This document shows positions 44,032-53,318 of a stretch of DNA of 64,000 bases, piece by piece. Every line of letters begins with the position of its first letter. Within the stretch, counting starts at the first letter, position 1. The translations under genes and the position numbers were made by a program. The DNA lies in contig JAPDQK010000024.1 in NCBI GenBank assembly GCA_034505955.1, positions 16,233 through 80,232 on the forward strand, read 5' to 3'. The notes beneath the pieces were generated by a model that ran no database searches, was not told the origin of the DNA, and saw nothing but the letters and a program-made list of their open reading frames with translations. This stretch comes from Zhuqueibacter pondensis. GTDB taxonomy: Bacteria > Zhuqueibacterota > Zhuqueibacteria > Zhuqueibacterales > Zhuqueibacteraceae.

Positions 44032-45438
44032 ATGAAAAGGCGATTTTTTCCACTGATATGGCCGGGCTTGATCGTGACGATGTTTTGTTTGCCGATCACG
44101 GCAAAAGCCAATCCACGAAATCAGGCCGACTCGACTTTTTACTTTGATATCGATTTTGCGCGTTTTTGTGTCAACGATACCACGGCGCAAGTCGAGGTGT
44201 ATATTGGCGTGCCAAGAGCCGAACTGCGCTTTGTCAAATCCGAAAGCTTGTGGGTTGGAATTTTTGAATGTCACGTTTCCATTGCACGGAATGGTACCGA
44301 AGTGACGAATCACAAATGGCAAGCATATTCTGCAGCACAGGATTCCGCGGAAATCAAGTCCGGACAGGTGCTCTTTACACAGGCACGATTTCAACTGCCG
44401 GCGGCAACTTATCGTTTCCTGGTGTCCGTGCGGGATCACAACCATCCCACGCGCCAGGGAATTCGCGCATTCCAAATTCAGATTGAGCCCTTCCCGGCCA
44501 ATCAACTTTCGCTGAGCGATCTGCAACTCGCGGCGCATTTGCAGCGTGACACAACCCAGTCACTTTTTTACAAAAATAATCATCTTGTGCTTCCCAACCC
44601 CGGCGGGTTTTATGGCCTCGAGTTGCCAATGCTGTATTTTTATGCCGAGATTTATAACTTGCACTTCCCCAGCGACAGCGGTTATTCGGTGCATTACCGA
44701 ATTCTTGACGGCAATGGTAATGCCATCAAAACGTTGCCGACCAAACGGCGGGCCATTGCCGGCACCAAATTAGTCGAAGTCGGTGGTTTCAACGTGGTAA
44801 CGCTGAAGAGTGGCAGTTACATCCTTGAGCTCAGGGTGGTGGATCATACCAATGGCAGTGAGACCTTCCGCCGGCATAAATTTTTTGTGTATCGCGAAAA
44901 AGACCAGGCCGAGGTTGACAACATAACCAGGGTTACACCTTCTGAGCAGCTTGTACAATATTATCGTTCACTTTCAGAGAAGCAGCTCGACAAGGAATTC
45001 GAGGCGACCCGATATATTTCCACCCCGGAAGAGAGAAAAATCTACAAATCCTTGAAGCTCGAAGGCAAAAGCGAGTTTTTGGCGCGTTTCTGGGAAAAGC
45101 GTGATGACAAGCCGGAGACACCACACAATGAATATCGGGAAAATTATTTGGCACTGGTCAAATATGCGAATGATAACTTCACCGCCTTCCGCGAGGGCTG
45201 GAAAACTGACATGGGACGAGTGCTGCTGGTTTATGGCCAGCCCGATGAGGTCGAGCGCTTTCCGAGCAGCAACGACGCCCGTGCATATCAAATTTGGCAC
45301 TATTATGAAATCGAAGGCGGGGTCATGTTTGTCTTTGTCGAGCTGAAAGGCGGTGGGGAGATGGAATTGGTGCACTCCACCGCCCGCAATGAATTGCAGG
45401 ATTCCAACTGGCAGCGGTGGCTGAATCCGGGGAGGTGA
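44032..45438 (+). CDS. GWxTD-domain protein
   Basis: Exported protein of 468 residues with a signal peptide (FFPLIWPGLIVTMFCLPITA, cleaved after AKA). The central part is beta-rich. The C-terminal GWxTD domain contains REGWKTDMGRVLLVYGQPDE, then the ending IWHYYEIEGGVMFVF. GWxTD proteins are typical of KSB1, Fibrobacteres, Acidobacteria and relatives; their role is unknown. The ATG at 44032 is chosen for the signal peptide; a GTG at 43990 with GGTGGA upstream would add 14 residues. It stands alone between repeats and a convergent gene. Confidence 0.88.
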   Translation: MKRRFFPLIWPGLIVTMFCLPITAKANPRNQADSTFYFDIDFARFCVNDTTAQVEVYIGVPRAELRFVKSESLWVGIFECHVSIARNGTEVTNHKWQAYSAAQDSAEIKSGQVLFTQARFQLPAATYRFLVSVRDHNHPTRQGIRAFQIQIEPFPANQLSLSDLQLAAHLQRDTTQSLFYKNNHLVLPNPGGFYGLELPMLYFYAEIYNLHFPSDSGYSVHYRILDGNGNAIKTLPTKRRAIAGTKLVEVGGFNVVTLKSGSYILELRVVDHTNGSETFRRHKFFVYREKDQAEVDNITRVTPSEQLVQYYRSLSEKQLDKEFEATRYISTPEERKIYKSLKLEGKSEFLARFWEKRDDKPETPHNEYRENYLALVKYANDNFTAFREGWKTDMGRVLLVYGQPDEVERFPSSNDARAYQIWHYYEIEGGVMFVFVELKGGGEMELVHSTARNELQDSNWQRWLNPGR

Positions 45439-45550
45439 CTATTGGCCAGGGCAGCGAACGCAGCCCCCCATTGGCACTGACTTTAGACGCAACCAGAACT
45501 TCAGCAGCTATTGCATGATCAGTTGCTCCCCAGAGACATGTTTTTCCCCC

Positions 45551-46636
45551 TCACTCCACCCAATCCGAGATAAACACGTTCGTCTGCCGCGGCGCTGCGG
45601 CATTACGATTGGAACAGAACAGCAGTTTTTTCCCATCCGGGCTGAACATTGGGAAACCGTCGAAATCCTCGTAATAAGTCACACGTTCCAGCTCGGTTCC
45701 GTCAAGATTGATCAAATAGAGATCGAAGTTGCGGCGCTTGGGATCCGCGTAGTTGGAGGCAAAGATGATCTTTTTGCCACTGGGATGAAAAAAGGGCGCA
45801 AAGCTGGCTGCGCCGAGGCTGGTCACCTGTCGCTGGTTGGTGCCGTCGGCATTCATCACAAAAATCTCCAGCTTGCTCGGGCGAATCAAATTATCTTTCA
45901 ACAAATCTTGGTAGTCTTTGAGTTCCTCCGGTGTTTGTGGGTGTGCAGCCCGGTAGACGATGTGGTTGCCATCGAGAGAAAAAAATGGGCCGCCGTCGTA
46001 GCCCGGTGTGTTGGTTAAGCGGCGAACTTCAGTTCCGTCGACATTCATAATATAGATGTCCAGATCGCCGTCGCGCACCGAAGTGAAAACAATCTTCTTG
46101 CCATCCGGTGAAACTGTCGCTTCGGCATCGTAGCCGGGCGTGCTGGTGAGCTGTTGCAAGTTCGTGCCGTCATCGCGGGCCATAAAAATATCATACTCGG
46201 GATAAAGCGCCCACACATAACCACGCTGCATACTGGGAGGAGGCGGGCAGGCTTCGCCGCCGAGATGTGTCGAAGAATAAATAATGTGCTTGTTGTCTTT
46301 CAAGAAATACCCGCACGTCGTTCGTCCCTTACCGGTGCTCACCAGTTTGGGCCTGGCTTTCTTTTTCAGTTCCAGTGTGAAAATCTGATCGCAGTGAAAA
46401 GGCGGGCGGGTGGATTGGAAGATGATTCGCTGTGGTTGTGTGCCAAAGCTGAAATATGCCTCGGCAGAATTTTCACCCTCGCGGGTAAGCTGGCGTATGT
46501 TGGCAAGATGCTTTTCCCCGGGAAAGATCAACGGACTGGAGTCAGTTTTCGGCTCTGACGCTGTCTGACTGTCTGAAAACATCCTGTTGAAAATCGTTAC
46601 GGCGGTAAACAAAACGACGATGAGGTGTTTGTGCAT
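45551..46636 (-). CDS. TolB-like beta-propeller protein (exported)
   Basis: A 361-residue protein with an N-terminal hydrophobic signal (LIVVLFTAVTIF) and six WD40/PD40-type blades. Each blade has the recurring pattern SPDGKKIVFTS then DLDIYIMNVDGTEVRRLTNT, and its variants (SLDGNHIVYRA, HPSGKKIIFASN, SPDGKKLLFCSN). It resembles TolB/DPP-type periplasmic propellers, without the TolB N-terminal domain or Pal neighbour. The start at 46636 is the first ATG giving a signal peptide. Function unknown; probably periplasmic binding. Confidence 0.85.
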   Translation of the reverse strand: MHKHLIVVLFTAVTIFNRMFSDSQTASEPKTDSSPLIFPGEKHLANIRQLTREGENSAEAYFSFGTQPQRIIFQSTRPPFHCDQIFTLELKKKARPKLVSTGKGRTTCGYFLKDNKHIIYSSTHLGGEACPPPPSMQRGYVWALYPEYDIFMARDDGTNLQQLTSTPGYDAEATVSPDGKKIVFTSVRDGDLDIYIMNVDGTEVRRLTNTPGYDGGPFFSLDGNHIVYRAAHPQTPEELKDYQDLLKDNLIRPSKLEIFVMNADGTNQRQVTSLGAASFAPFFHPSGKKIIFASNYADPKRRNFDLYLINLDGTELERVTYYEDFDGFPMFSPDGKKLLFCSNRNAAAPRQTNVFISDWVE

Positions 46637-46669
46637 ACAATTTATCCGAGTTACGAGTTGCAATGAAAA

Positions 46670-46831
46670 TCAATAGCCTTCCATTTCAGCCGGGTGCATC
46701 GGGAATCCGGCCGATGCTCGGCCGGTGCCACGGTTTTTGTCAATCAGCAAAAGTACAAGGCCAATCGGCCAAAGCAGGATTTTGATCAAGGGGCAGTCAG
46801 GCGGTTCGCTGCATTCCGTTACACCGCACAT
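46670..46831 (-). CDS. Possible 53-aa hydrophobic small protein
   Basis: An ATG at 46831 overlaps the end of galT by 13 nt and opens a frame with a hydrophobic segment (LIKILLWPIGLVLLLID). No clear ribosome site and no recognised family. It may be a genuine coupled small membrane protein or a chance frame. Confidence 0.25.
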   Translation of the reverse strand: MCGVTECSEPPDCPLIKILLWPIGLVLLLIDKNRGTGRASAGFPMHPAEMEGY

Positions 46832-47853
46832 TGACGCAAAATTTCTGTTGCTCTTTCCGGCGGCACCCAATTAACCTGAAAGCCGGCGACGATATCAAAG
46901 TCGCTGCCGCCACGCAAGCGGGGCGTGATCTCGATATGCCAATGGAAATCGCGCTCGACGGTTTTCCAATAGCCACGCTGCCGGCCGGCAAGCAGATTGG
47001 GGCCGGAATGCACGATGATGACATAATTGGGATCGCCCAACGCCTGGCGAATTTCCATCAACACCAATTTCAATAATTGCGCGAGCGCAGGCAGCTCGTT
47101 GTTCCATTCAAAAAGAGTTTCGTGCCGTTTCGGCAGCAGCCAAATCTCAAAGGGCGTTCTCGAGGCGAAAGGACTGAGTGCCACAAAACTGTCGTTTTCG
47201 GCGACAATCCGTTGCGCGGCTTCCAGCTCCTGCCGGATCATGTCGCAGAAAATGCAGCGCTCCTTGAGCAGAAAGTACTGTTGCGCATTCATCAACTCTT
47301 CGCGGACACGGCGTGGCGTGATCGGCGTGGCGATGACGTGACTCAGGGAATGGCGCAGGCTGGGACCACGGCGCCCTTCGCCGACACTTTTATAGATGAG
47401 AACAAAGCGAAATCTCGCATCGCGCTTGAGGTCGAGTACGCGCTCGCGGTAAGCGGTCAATGCGTCGGCAATTTCACTTTCGCTCAGATCGGTCAGGATT
47501 TTGCCGTGTTCCGGTGTTTCGACAATGAGCTCATGCGCGCCGATCCCATCCAACATATCGTAAATGCCGAGACCACGGTTGTTGATCTCGCCATGAATTT
47601 GCAGCACCGGAAAGCGCTCCGGCACCACGCGCACGCGCCAACCGGGCTCGTTGCGTGCCGAATTATCCGGACGGATGGCAAAAATCTCCGGCAGGGTTTC
47701 GCTTTCATGGCCGGCGCAGAATTCACAGGATTCGCCCGGTTGTGAATGCCGCAACCGGCGAAAACCATCAGGTCGCAAATTGATCAGCTCTTTGCCATCA
47801 TGGAGCATGATCGTCCAAATGCCCGTAATCGGGTCACGACGAAGTTGATTCAT
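46819..47853 (-). CDS. galT: Galactose-1-phosphate uridylyltransferase
   Basis: Leloir-pathway enzyme of 344 residues converting UDP-glucose and galactose-1-phosphate to UDP-galactose and glucose-1-phosphate. The zinc cysteines are in GESCEFCAGHESETLPEIFA and CIFCDMI; the nucleophilic-histidine region is DFHWHIEITPRLRG. The N-terminus MNQLRRDPITGIWTIM is standard and GGAAAGG lies upstream. It overlaps or directly abuts the frameshifted membrane gene (47834). No galK or galE is in the window. Confidence 0.95.
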   Translation of the reverse strand: MNQLRRDPITGIWTIMLHDGKELINLRPDGFRRLRHSQPGESCEFCAGHESETLPEIFAIRPDNSARNEPGWRVRVVPERFPVLQIHGEINNRGLGIYDMLDGIGAHELIVETPEHGKILTDLSESEIADALTAYRERVLDLKRDARFRFVLIYKSVGEGRRGPSLRHSLSHVIATPITPRRVREELMNAQQYFLLKERCIFCDMIRQELEAAQRIVAENDSFVALSPFASRTPFEIWLLPKRHETLFEWNNELPALAQLLKLVLMEIRQALGDPNYVIIVHSGPNLLAGRQRGYWKTVERDFHWHIEITPRLRGGSDFDIVAGFQVNWVPPERATEILRQCAV

Positions 47854-49022
47854 CAGCTTGGTACCTTTCCGTATGGTTCTCACCACCAGGGGTTTGTTCA
47901 CCATCTTTGATCTGATGCAGAACGAGATACCTCAATGTCAGACCGCCATTAATAATAGCCAGCGGATACGCCAAGACCCACACCGCGGAGAACAGAAGTG
48001 ACAAGGCAACGATATGTGCCAAAGTATTCAACCGGGGAGAAAGCTCAAGCGGCGTGATTAATCGTGAGAAAAAAATTGAGATTTCAAACCTGGGGCAATG
48101 GCAATCATCAAGTTGTTGATCGCCATGCTGCAACTTTGTAGCTGATGTTGGGCCTGGGTGGATGGATTTTGATAATCGGTTCCCATGATTGCTGCAAACA
48201 AGGCATTCATGAGCAAAAAGGCACGCTTGACCCCGAATGCCAAAACCATCCAACCCAGAATTGCGGCAACGGCCACCTGGAGAAGATGAAACAAAAGACG
48301 CCATCTCTGACTCCAGAGGATGCCGGCAGTCTGAAAAATCGCCAGCAAAACGTCTTCCTCGGTCGTGGCCACAATCGACGGGGTTAAAAGAAACACAAGC
48401 CCGGTGACGACCAACATCAGCAGAAATATGAACGCGGCCAACATCCACAGCCAGGCAAATGCAATTACAGCAATCTCGCCAATATAGGGAACCCGACCCA
48501 TCAATCCCACGAGCGCACTTCCGCTTGCAAGCACCGCCATCATGATAATGATTGCCAAGGGTGCAAAGGTGATGGCGCTTAATTTGCTGAAAGCAAAATC
48601 GCAGGCGTCACGAATGGTGTAATCGTGTCTCCCGCAAAATTTCATCCACAGGAATCGACTGCCTGCGGCGTTTGCCAGTAAAAACGCTGCCTCCAGTCCG
48701 GCGAGGCCAAGGCCGGACAAAATATCCAAGCGGCGAGAGGATGCGACCGGCCGCTGGCAAACAGGCAAGGAAACAGACCCCACTGCCTCCAGGTGGCAGC
48801 AAGCGGGCAGCCGGTTAACAATAAACTTGCATAAGTTAGAAAGACATAAATTGCATAACCCGGAACGAAAGCAACATGCTGAATGGAGAGCAAGCGCAGG
48901 CTAATGGCATACCGCGTCGAACGCCATACCTCGACAAAGTCAAAACGCAAGTTTGTCTTGCCGGCGGTGTTCCGATTATCATAACTTGCCGGCGATTGAT
49001 CTCTACGGGCGCAGCCTGGCAC
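47834..49022 (-). pseudogene. Multi-spanning membrane protein broken by two frameshifts
   Basis: Three phases give one coherent polytopic protein. The N-terminal frame reads FDFVEVWRSTRYAISLRLLS then HVAFVPGYAIYVFLTYASLL. A second frame, from about 48720 down, reads ILSGLGLAGLEAAFLLANAA then AFAWLWMLAAFIFLLMLVVT and ends at 48058. A third continues PLELSPRLNTLAHIVALSLL and ends at 47834. The switches are near 48725 and 48060. About six membrane helices are visible. It may be a decayed gene or carry two assembly errors; the galT start lies inside its end. Confidence 0.55.
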
Positions 49023-49116
49023 GCCTTGCCTCTCCTCGACTCGTTTTTCTTGTTTTCGAATGGGTTTATATTGTATGAAAATTTTGAAAAAATGTCAATA
49101 AAAATTCCGTTTTTCA

Positions 49117-49162
49117 GGCCTACGGCTGTAAGCCTACGGCCGTGGGTTGCGCCCGCAGAGAG
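49117..49162. repeat. R2 GC-rich palindromic repeat, copy 3 (inside ybeY end)
   Basis: GGCCTACGGCTGTAAGCC then TACGGCCGTGGGTTGCGCCC. It provides the last 13 codons and the stop of ybeY on the minus strand. Confidence 0.7.
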
Positions 49163-49557
49163 CCTTTTGACAACATATGCAGAATTTTATTCTCCCAATA
49201 TCGCATCTGTCTTTTTGCTTTCGCCGTGTGATCATCATAGCCCAGCAAGTGTAAGGCGCCGTGAATGACCAGCCGCCGCAACTCGTCATGCAACTTGACA
49301 TGATATTGTCTGGCATATTGCCGGGCTACTGGCACACAAACCGCAATCATGGCAACCCGCAAACCTTCGGGGGCTGCGCCGAGATCGAACGTGATCACGT
49401 CGGTTGCGGAATCGTCTTGCAGGTAGTCGCGATGCAGAGCGCGGATTTCATCTTCGCCAACAAAGGTGACTTCGAGATTGGTAGGCTGACCGGAATGATC
49501 AACCCATACTTGATTCAGGACGTTGGCAAGATGCTGTTGATCACGCCTCGTGAGCAT
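49120..49557 (-). CDS. ybeY: Endoribonuclease YbeY (rRNA maturation)
   Basis: Zinc endoribonuclease for 16S rRNA 3'-end maturation and 70S quality control. The signature HGALHLLGYDDHTAKAKRQM gives the three zinc histidines; the preceding strand FVGEDEIRALHRDYLQDDSA then TDVITFDL is typical. The start is unclear. The ATG at 49557 overlaps the pgpH end by 17 nt; a GTG at 49596 would restore a first beta strand (VRSSLPRPWQLRR), and both overlap pgpH. The last 13 residues (SLRAQPTAVGLQP) come from an R2 repeat. It completes the phoH-pgpH-ybeY operon. Confidence 0.9.
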   Translation of the reverse strand: MLTRRDQQHLANVLNQVWVDHSGQPTNLEVTFVGEDEIRALHRDYLQDDSATDVITFDLGAAPEGLRVAMIAVCVPVARQYARQYHVKLHDELRRLVIHGALHLLGYDDHTAKAKRQMRYWENKILHMLSKGSLRAQPTAVGLQP

Positions 49558-52066
49558 CCGCCGGAGTTGCCACGGGCGAGGGAGCGATGACCGCACCGAT
49601 ATTTTCAGGGTCAGCCGTGGTGGCTGGAGATGAGCGGGTTTTCGACGAACTGCTTTGGGTAGTTCGCTGTGGCGTTGGCGTGGCGGCAGGCGTCGTGCGG
49701 GAAGCTTCGCTGGTTTTGGTGTTTTTACCTGTGGTTTTGGAGGTTTCCGCATATTGAGCGCGGCCATGGAAAATACCAGTCAAGGTTCTGACGAAACTGT
49801 CTTTGATTAAATTCAAATCACGCAAGGTCAGAGGGCATTCGTCGAGCTCGCCTTTTTTGAAGCGATCCTCAACAATGCTGTTCACCATGTTGCGCAGCCG
49901 GCTGATCGAAGGGTCGCGCAGCGCCCGGCAGGCCGCCTCCACGGCGTCGGCCAGCATGACGATACCGGTTTCCTTGGTTTGCGGTTTTGGGCCGGGATAA
50001 CGAAAATCCGATTCATGCACTTCGGAATCGTCGTTCTTCTCGAGCGCTTTTTTGTAGAAATACGAGATCAAATTCGTGCCGTGGTGCTCGGGGATAAAAT
50101 CGCGAACCTCTTTCGGAATGTTGTTTTCTTCCGCAATTTCCAGCCCCCGCTTGACGTGATTGATAATCACGAGCAAGCTCATGTTGGGGGTCAGCTTTTC
50201 ATGAGGATTTTTCCCGCCCCGCTGATTTTCCACAAAATATTCCGCCATCTCGATTTTGCCGATGTCGTGATAATAAGAGCCGACGCGCGCCAGCAGGGAA
50301 TTGGCGCCAATCGCTTCTGCGGCGGCTTCAGACAGCGTGCCGACGATGATGCTGTGATGATATGTGCCCGGCGCCTGGATGGCCAGTTCCCGCAATAACG
50401 GTCGATTCAGGGCGGAAAGCTCAAGCAATGTGGCATCCGTGGTGAGGTCGAAGAGATATTCAAAAATGACCATCAACCCGTAGGTAAAAATCGGGCAGAG
50501 CAGCGCATTGAGCAGAATCCCATCGCGCAGGTCCAACAAGGTTTGTTTGAAGGGCGCAATGCGCAAAAATGCCGTGGTGGCAATTGTTGCCAGATAGGCA
50601 GCCGCGAGCATGAGAATGGCCTTGAAAATCCAATTGCGCGAACGCACGCGGCGAACCGCAAGAATGGAAAACGAGCCGACAATCAGGGTGGTGAAAATCA
50701 TGCCGAATTCGTAGCCGCGCATGGCGCCCAGGATGACACCGAGGGTGACGGTTCCGACAAATGCCACCTGGGCATTGAAAAAAAATGTCAGCAGCATCGG
50801 TGCCATGGCCACCGGAATCAGATACTCCGAAAGGCCGACGACATGGATCAAACGACCAATAAAAATCACCAACAGCAAAATGAGCGCAATCAATAGCACC
50901 CTTTGTGCATCGTGATAGATCGCGGGATGATAAAGCAACAAAAAAATGCCGGTGATGCCGACGCCGACCAATAAGATGGCTACTCTGCCAAGAATGGGCA
51001 ACAGCCAATGAATGCCGCCCTGGGAAGCTCTGCGCCTGGCCATTTCCGTTGCCAACGAACGCAATTTCTGCAAATGCTCTTGCGTGATTTTGTCGTGGCT
51101 GTCGATGATGCGCTCTTTCGCGAGAACCGTGCCACGAGCGCGGGGCACCAAAGCCACCGCCTGTTTTATGCGCTGGTCGGTTTCCTGCGCCTCGTAAATC
51201 AGATTGGGGGACAAAAAATTCGTCAGAATCTGGTATCCAATATTTACCGCCGGTTCGCTTAAATTCTCAACTTCACGCAATTTTTGCAGCACGACATCAT
51301 TAACCGAAGTGGTCCAATAGAATTGATCAATGGCTTCAACCATTTCATTGGGGCCACGGCGAACGGAAATTTTCTGCACGTAGGCCGGCACCACGTGGCG
51401 CTCCAATATGCCGACGGCGTAGAGATCACGCGCGATGCGTTTGAGCTGGCCGGCATAATTCTCGAATCGCCACCCGGAAGTGGGAGCGGACGATCCTCTG
51501 ACGAAACTGCGCGTGAGGAAACGTAATCCCTCCTCGGAAATTATCAATTTCGATTGCGCGGCAAAAAGCTCCTGCAGCCGGCGTATTTTCATCGAATCCG
51601 GCACCAAGGCTTCGATATTCTGTTCGAGCGCGGCGAGGAATTCCCCGAGCGCCTGCCTCTGTCGCATTTCAATGCTGTCGTTGCGTACAAAGACCGGATA
51701 AACGCTTTCTTGCGCGATACGCACATCTCGCTGATACTCTTCCGGCGTTTTATCGATCGAGAAGGTGAAGGGCGCGATGATTTCGTCGCCCTCATAGATT
51801 TCTCCCTCACGCAAATCCGCAAATTGGAACGACTTCCCGACAGGAAATAACAACACCCCGGTGAGCACAAACAGGACTGCAATGAAAACTTGCCACCGAT
51901 GTTTTCGCCAGAAATCCACCAGGCGGATGGAGACCCGCCGGGAGCGTTCGGAAGAACGAAAGTCTTTTGTTTTATGGGAGAAGATTTTGATGAGTATGCT
52001 GAAGATCCGAGGCCGTGACAAGTCTTTCACCCATATGGACTTGGTCCATCGTTTAAAAGCTTGCAT
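49541..52066 (-). CDS. 7TM-HD phosphodiesterase (PgpH-like)
   Basis: Membrane protein of 841 residues with an extracytoplasmic N-terminal domain (residues about 85-330, after the first membrane helix WQVFIAVLFVLTGVLLF), a seven-helix membrane domain (about 355-570), and a cytoplasmic HDIG domain. The last has the metal motif YYHDIGKIEMAEYF, HHGTNLISYFYKKAL and MLADAVEAACRAL. PgpH relatives hydrolyse cyclic-di-AMP. The C-terminal about 70 residues are a low-complexity Thr/Ser/Pro/Ala tail. It starts 5 bp after phoH and overlaps ybeY, forming the conserved phoH-pgpH-ybeY order. Confidence 0.92.
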   Translation of the reverse strand: MQAFKRWTKSIWVKDLSRPRIFSILIKIFSHKTKDFRSSERSRRVSIRLVDFWRKHRWQVFIAVLFVLTGVLLFPVGKSFQFADLREGEIYEGDEIIAPFTFSIDKTPEEYQRDVRIAQESVYPVFVRNDSIEMRQRQALGEFLAALEQNIEALVPDSMKIRRLQELFAAQSKLIISEEGLRFLTRSFVRGSSAPTSGWRFENYAGQLKRIARDLYAVGILERHVVPAYVQKISVRRGPNEMVEAIDQFYWTTSVNDVVLQKLREVENLSEPAVNIGYQILTNFLSPNLIYEAQETDQRIKQAVALVPRARGTVLAKERIIDSHDKITQEHLQKLRSLATEMARRRASQGGIHWLLPILGRVAILLVGVGITGIFLLLYHPAIYHDAQRVLLIALILLLVIFIGRLIHVVGLSEYLIPVAMAPMLLTFFFNAQVAFVGTVTLGVILGAMRGYEFGMIFTTLIVGSFSILAVRRVRSRNWIFKAILMLAAAYLATIATTAFLRIAPFKQTLLDLRDGILLNALLCPIFTYGLMVIFEYLFDLTTDATLLELSALNRPLLRELAIQAPGTYHHSIIVGTLSEAAAEAIGANSLLARVGSYYHDIGKIEMAEYFVENQRGGKNPHEKLTPNMSLLVIINHVKRGLEIAEENNIPKEVRDFIPEHHGTNLISYFYKKALEKNDDSEVHESDFRYPGPKPQTKETGIVMLADAVEAACRALRDPSISRLRNMVNSIVEDRFKKGELDECPLTLRDLNLIKDSFVRTLTGIFHGRAQYAETSKTTGKNTKTSEASRTTPAATPTPQRTTQSSSSKTRSSPATTADPENIGAVIAPSPVATPADAHEA

Positions 52067-52071
52067 AAAAA

Positions 52072-53205
52072 TTACTGGCTGTAATTATCATATGCTTTGA
52101 TAATATCACGCACCAGTTTGTGCCGAACCACGTCCCGATCGGAAAGATAAACAAAGCTGATGCCCTCGATGCCTTGCAGAATTCCGCGAATTTGCACGAG
52201 GCCGGACTGCGCTGTGGTGGGCAGATCGATCTGGGTGATGTCGCCGGTAACGATCGCTTTGGCATTGACGCCCAATCGGGTGAGAAACATTTTCATTTGC
52301 ATGGGCGTGGTATTTTGTGCTTCGTCGAGAATGACGAAGGCATTGTTCAGGGTGCGCCCACGCATGTATGCCAGAGGCACGATTTCGATCATTTGCGTTT
52401 CAAGATAGCGACGCAGTTTTTCCGCTGGAATCATGTCATACAAGGCATCGTAAAGCGGACGCAAGTAGGGATCGACTTTCTCTCTCAAGTCGCCGGGTAA
52501 AAAACCCAGGCTCTCGCCGGCTTCCACTGCCGGACGAGCCAGGATGATGCGATCCATCTGCCGGTCACGTAAATGTGCCACGGCGATGGCGACCGCGAGA
52601 TAAGTCTTGCCGGTTCCAGCCGGTCCGATGACAAAGACAATGTCGTTTTTCAGCGTGGCATTGTAGAACTCCAACTGACCATCGGTCTTCGGCTTGATCG
52701 CGGCGTTTTTTGTATAAATAATGACCGGCCGGGAGTTTTGTTGACTCCGGTCTTCCCGTGTTTCCTTTGGAAGGAAATTCGGGGCGCCTTCTTGACCGAG
52801 GCTCTTGTTTGAATCACCTCGTTTGATGACCGTGATCAGCGTCTCCACATCCGCGGCGCGCAATTCTTCATTGCGGTTGAGCATGAGAATCAATTCTGTG
52901 AAAAGCCGGTCAAGATTGCGCAACTCTTGCTCGCGACCTTGCAGAATAATTTCGCTGCCCCGCACCGTAATCCGGGCATCAAAATTTTTGAGAATCTCCT
53001 TCAGGTGTTGATCGCCTTGCCCGAGCAATTGCAGGGAGTCAACGCCGCGAAGGGAAATACGGCGCTCCTGGATCGATGCTTCCGAAAAATGGTCTTCCAT
53101 CGGTTGGCCACCGTTAACTCCCACGGCGGGGGATTCCTCTTCAACTTCCCCTGAAGGGATACGGCTGGAGGGTTGTGCTGAATTCTGGTGAAAGTTACGT
53201 CCCAA
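52072..53205 (-). CDS. phoH: PhoH-family ATPase/putative RNA helicase
   Basis: A 377-residue cytoplasmic P-loop ATPase. Walker A is FVIGPAGTGKTYLAVAIAVA, the DExx-like motif is FVILDEAQNTTPMQMKMF, and VNAKAIVTGDITQIDLPTTA follows. The N-terminal region (residues 45-130) has a KH-like fold typical of bacterial PhoH (ARITVRGSEIILQGREQELR). PhoH2/YbeZ partners YbeY in ribosome and RNA processing, and the operon here supports that. Its first 40 residues are a disordered extension. Confidence 0.94.
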   Translation of the reverse strand: MGRNFHQNSAQPSSRIPSGEVEEESPAVGVNGGQPMEDHFSEASIQERRISLRGVDSLQLLGQGDQHLKEILKNFDARITVRGSEIILQGREQELRNLDRLFTELILMLNRNEELRAADVETLITVIKRGDSNKSLGQEGAPNFLPKETREDRSQQNSRPVIIYTKNAAIKPKTDGQLEFYNATLKNDIVFVIGPAGTGKTYLAVAIAVAHLRDRQMDRIILARPAVEAGESLGFLPGDLREKVDPYLRPLYDALYDMIPAEKLRRYLETQMIEIVPLAYMRGRTLNNAFVILDEAQNTTPMQMKMFLTRLGVNAKAIVTGDITQIDLPTTAQSGLVQIRGILQGIEGISFVYLSDRDVVRHKLVRDIIKAYDNYSQ

Positions 53206-53245
53206 AGTGAAGCCTCATGGTCGAGTTATTTCCACCCCATGATGT

Positions 53246-53288
53246 AAAAAGCCCCGCCCTCCACAATTACCATCAGGAAGCGCGGGGC
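53246..53288 (-). terminator. Terminator after the LysM gene
   Basis: Minus-strand hairpin with arms GCGGGGC and GCCCCGC, followed by TTTTT. It lies 31-73 bp beyond the LysM stop and just before the phoH start. Confidence 0.85.
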
Positions 53289-53318
53289 ACAAATCTCTGT
53301 GAAGGGCAACCAAGATCA

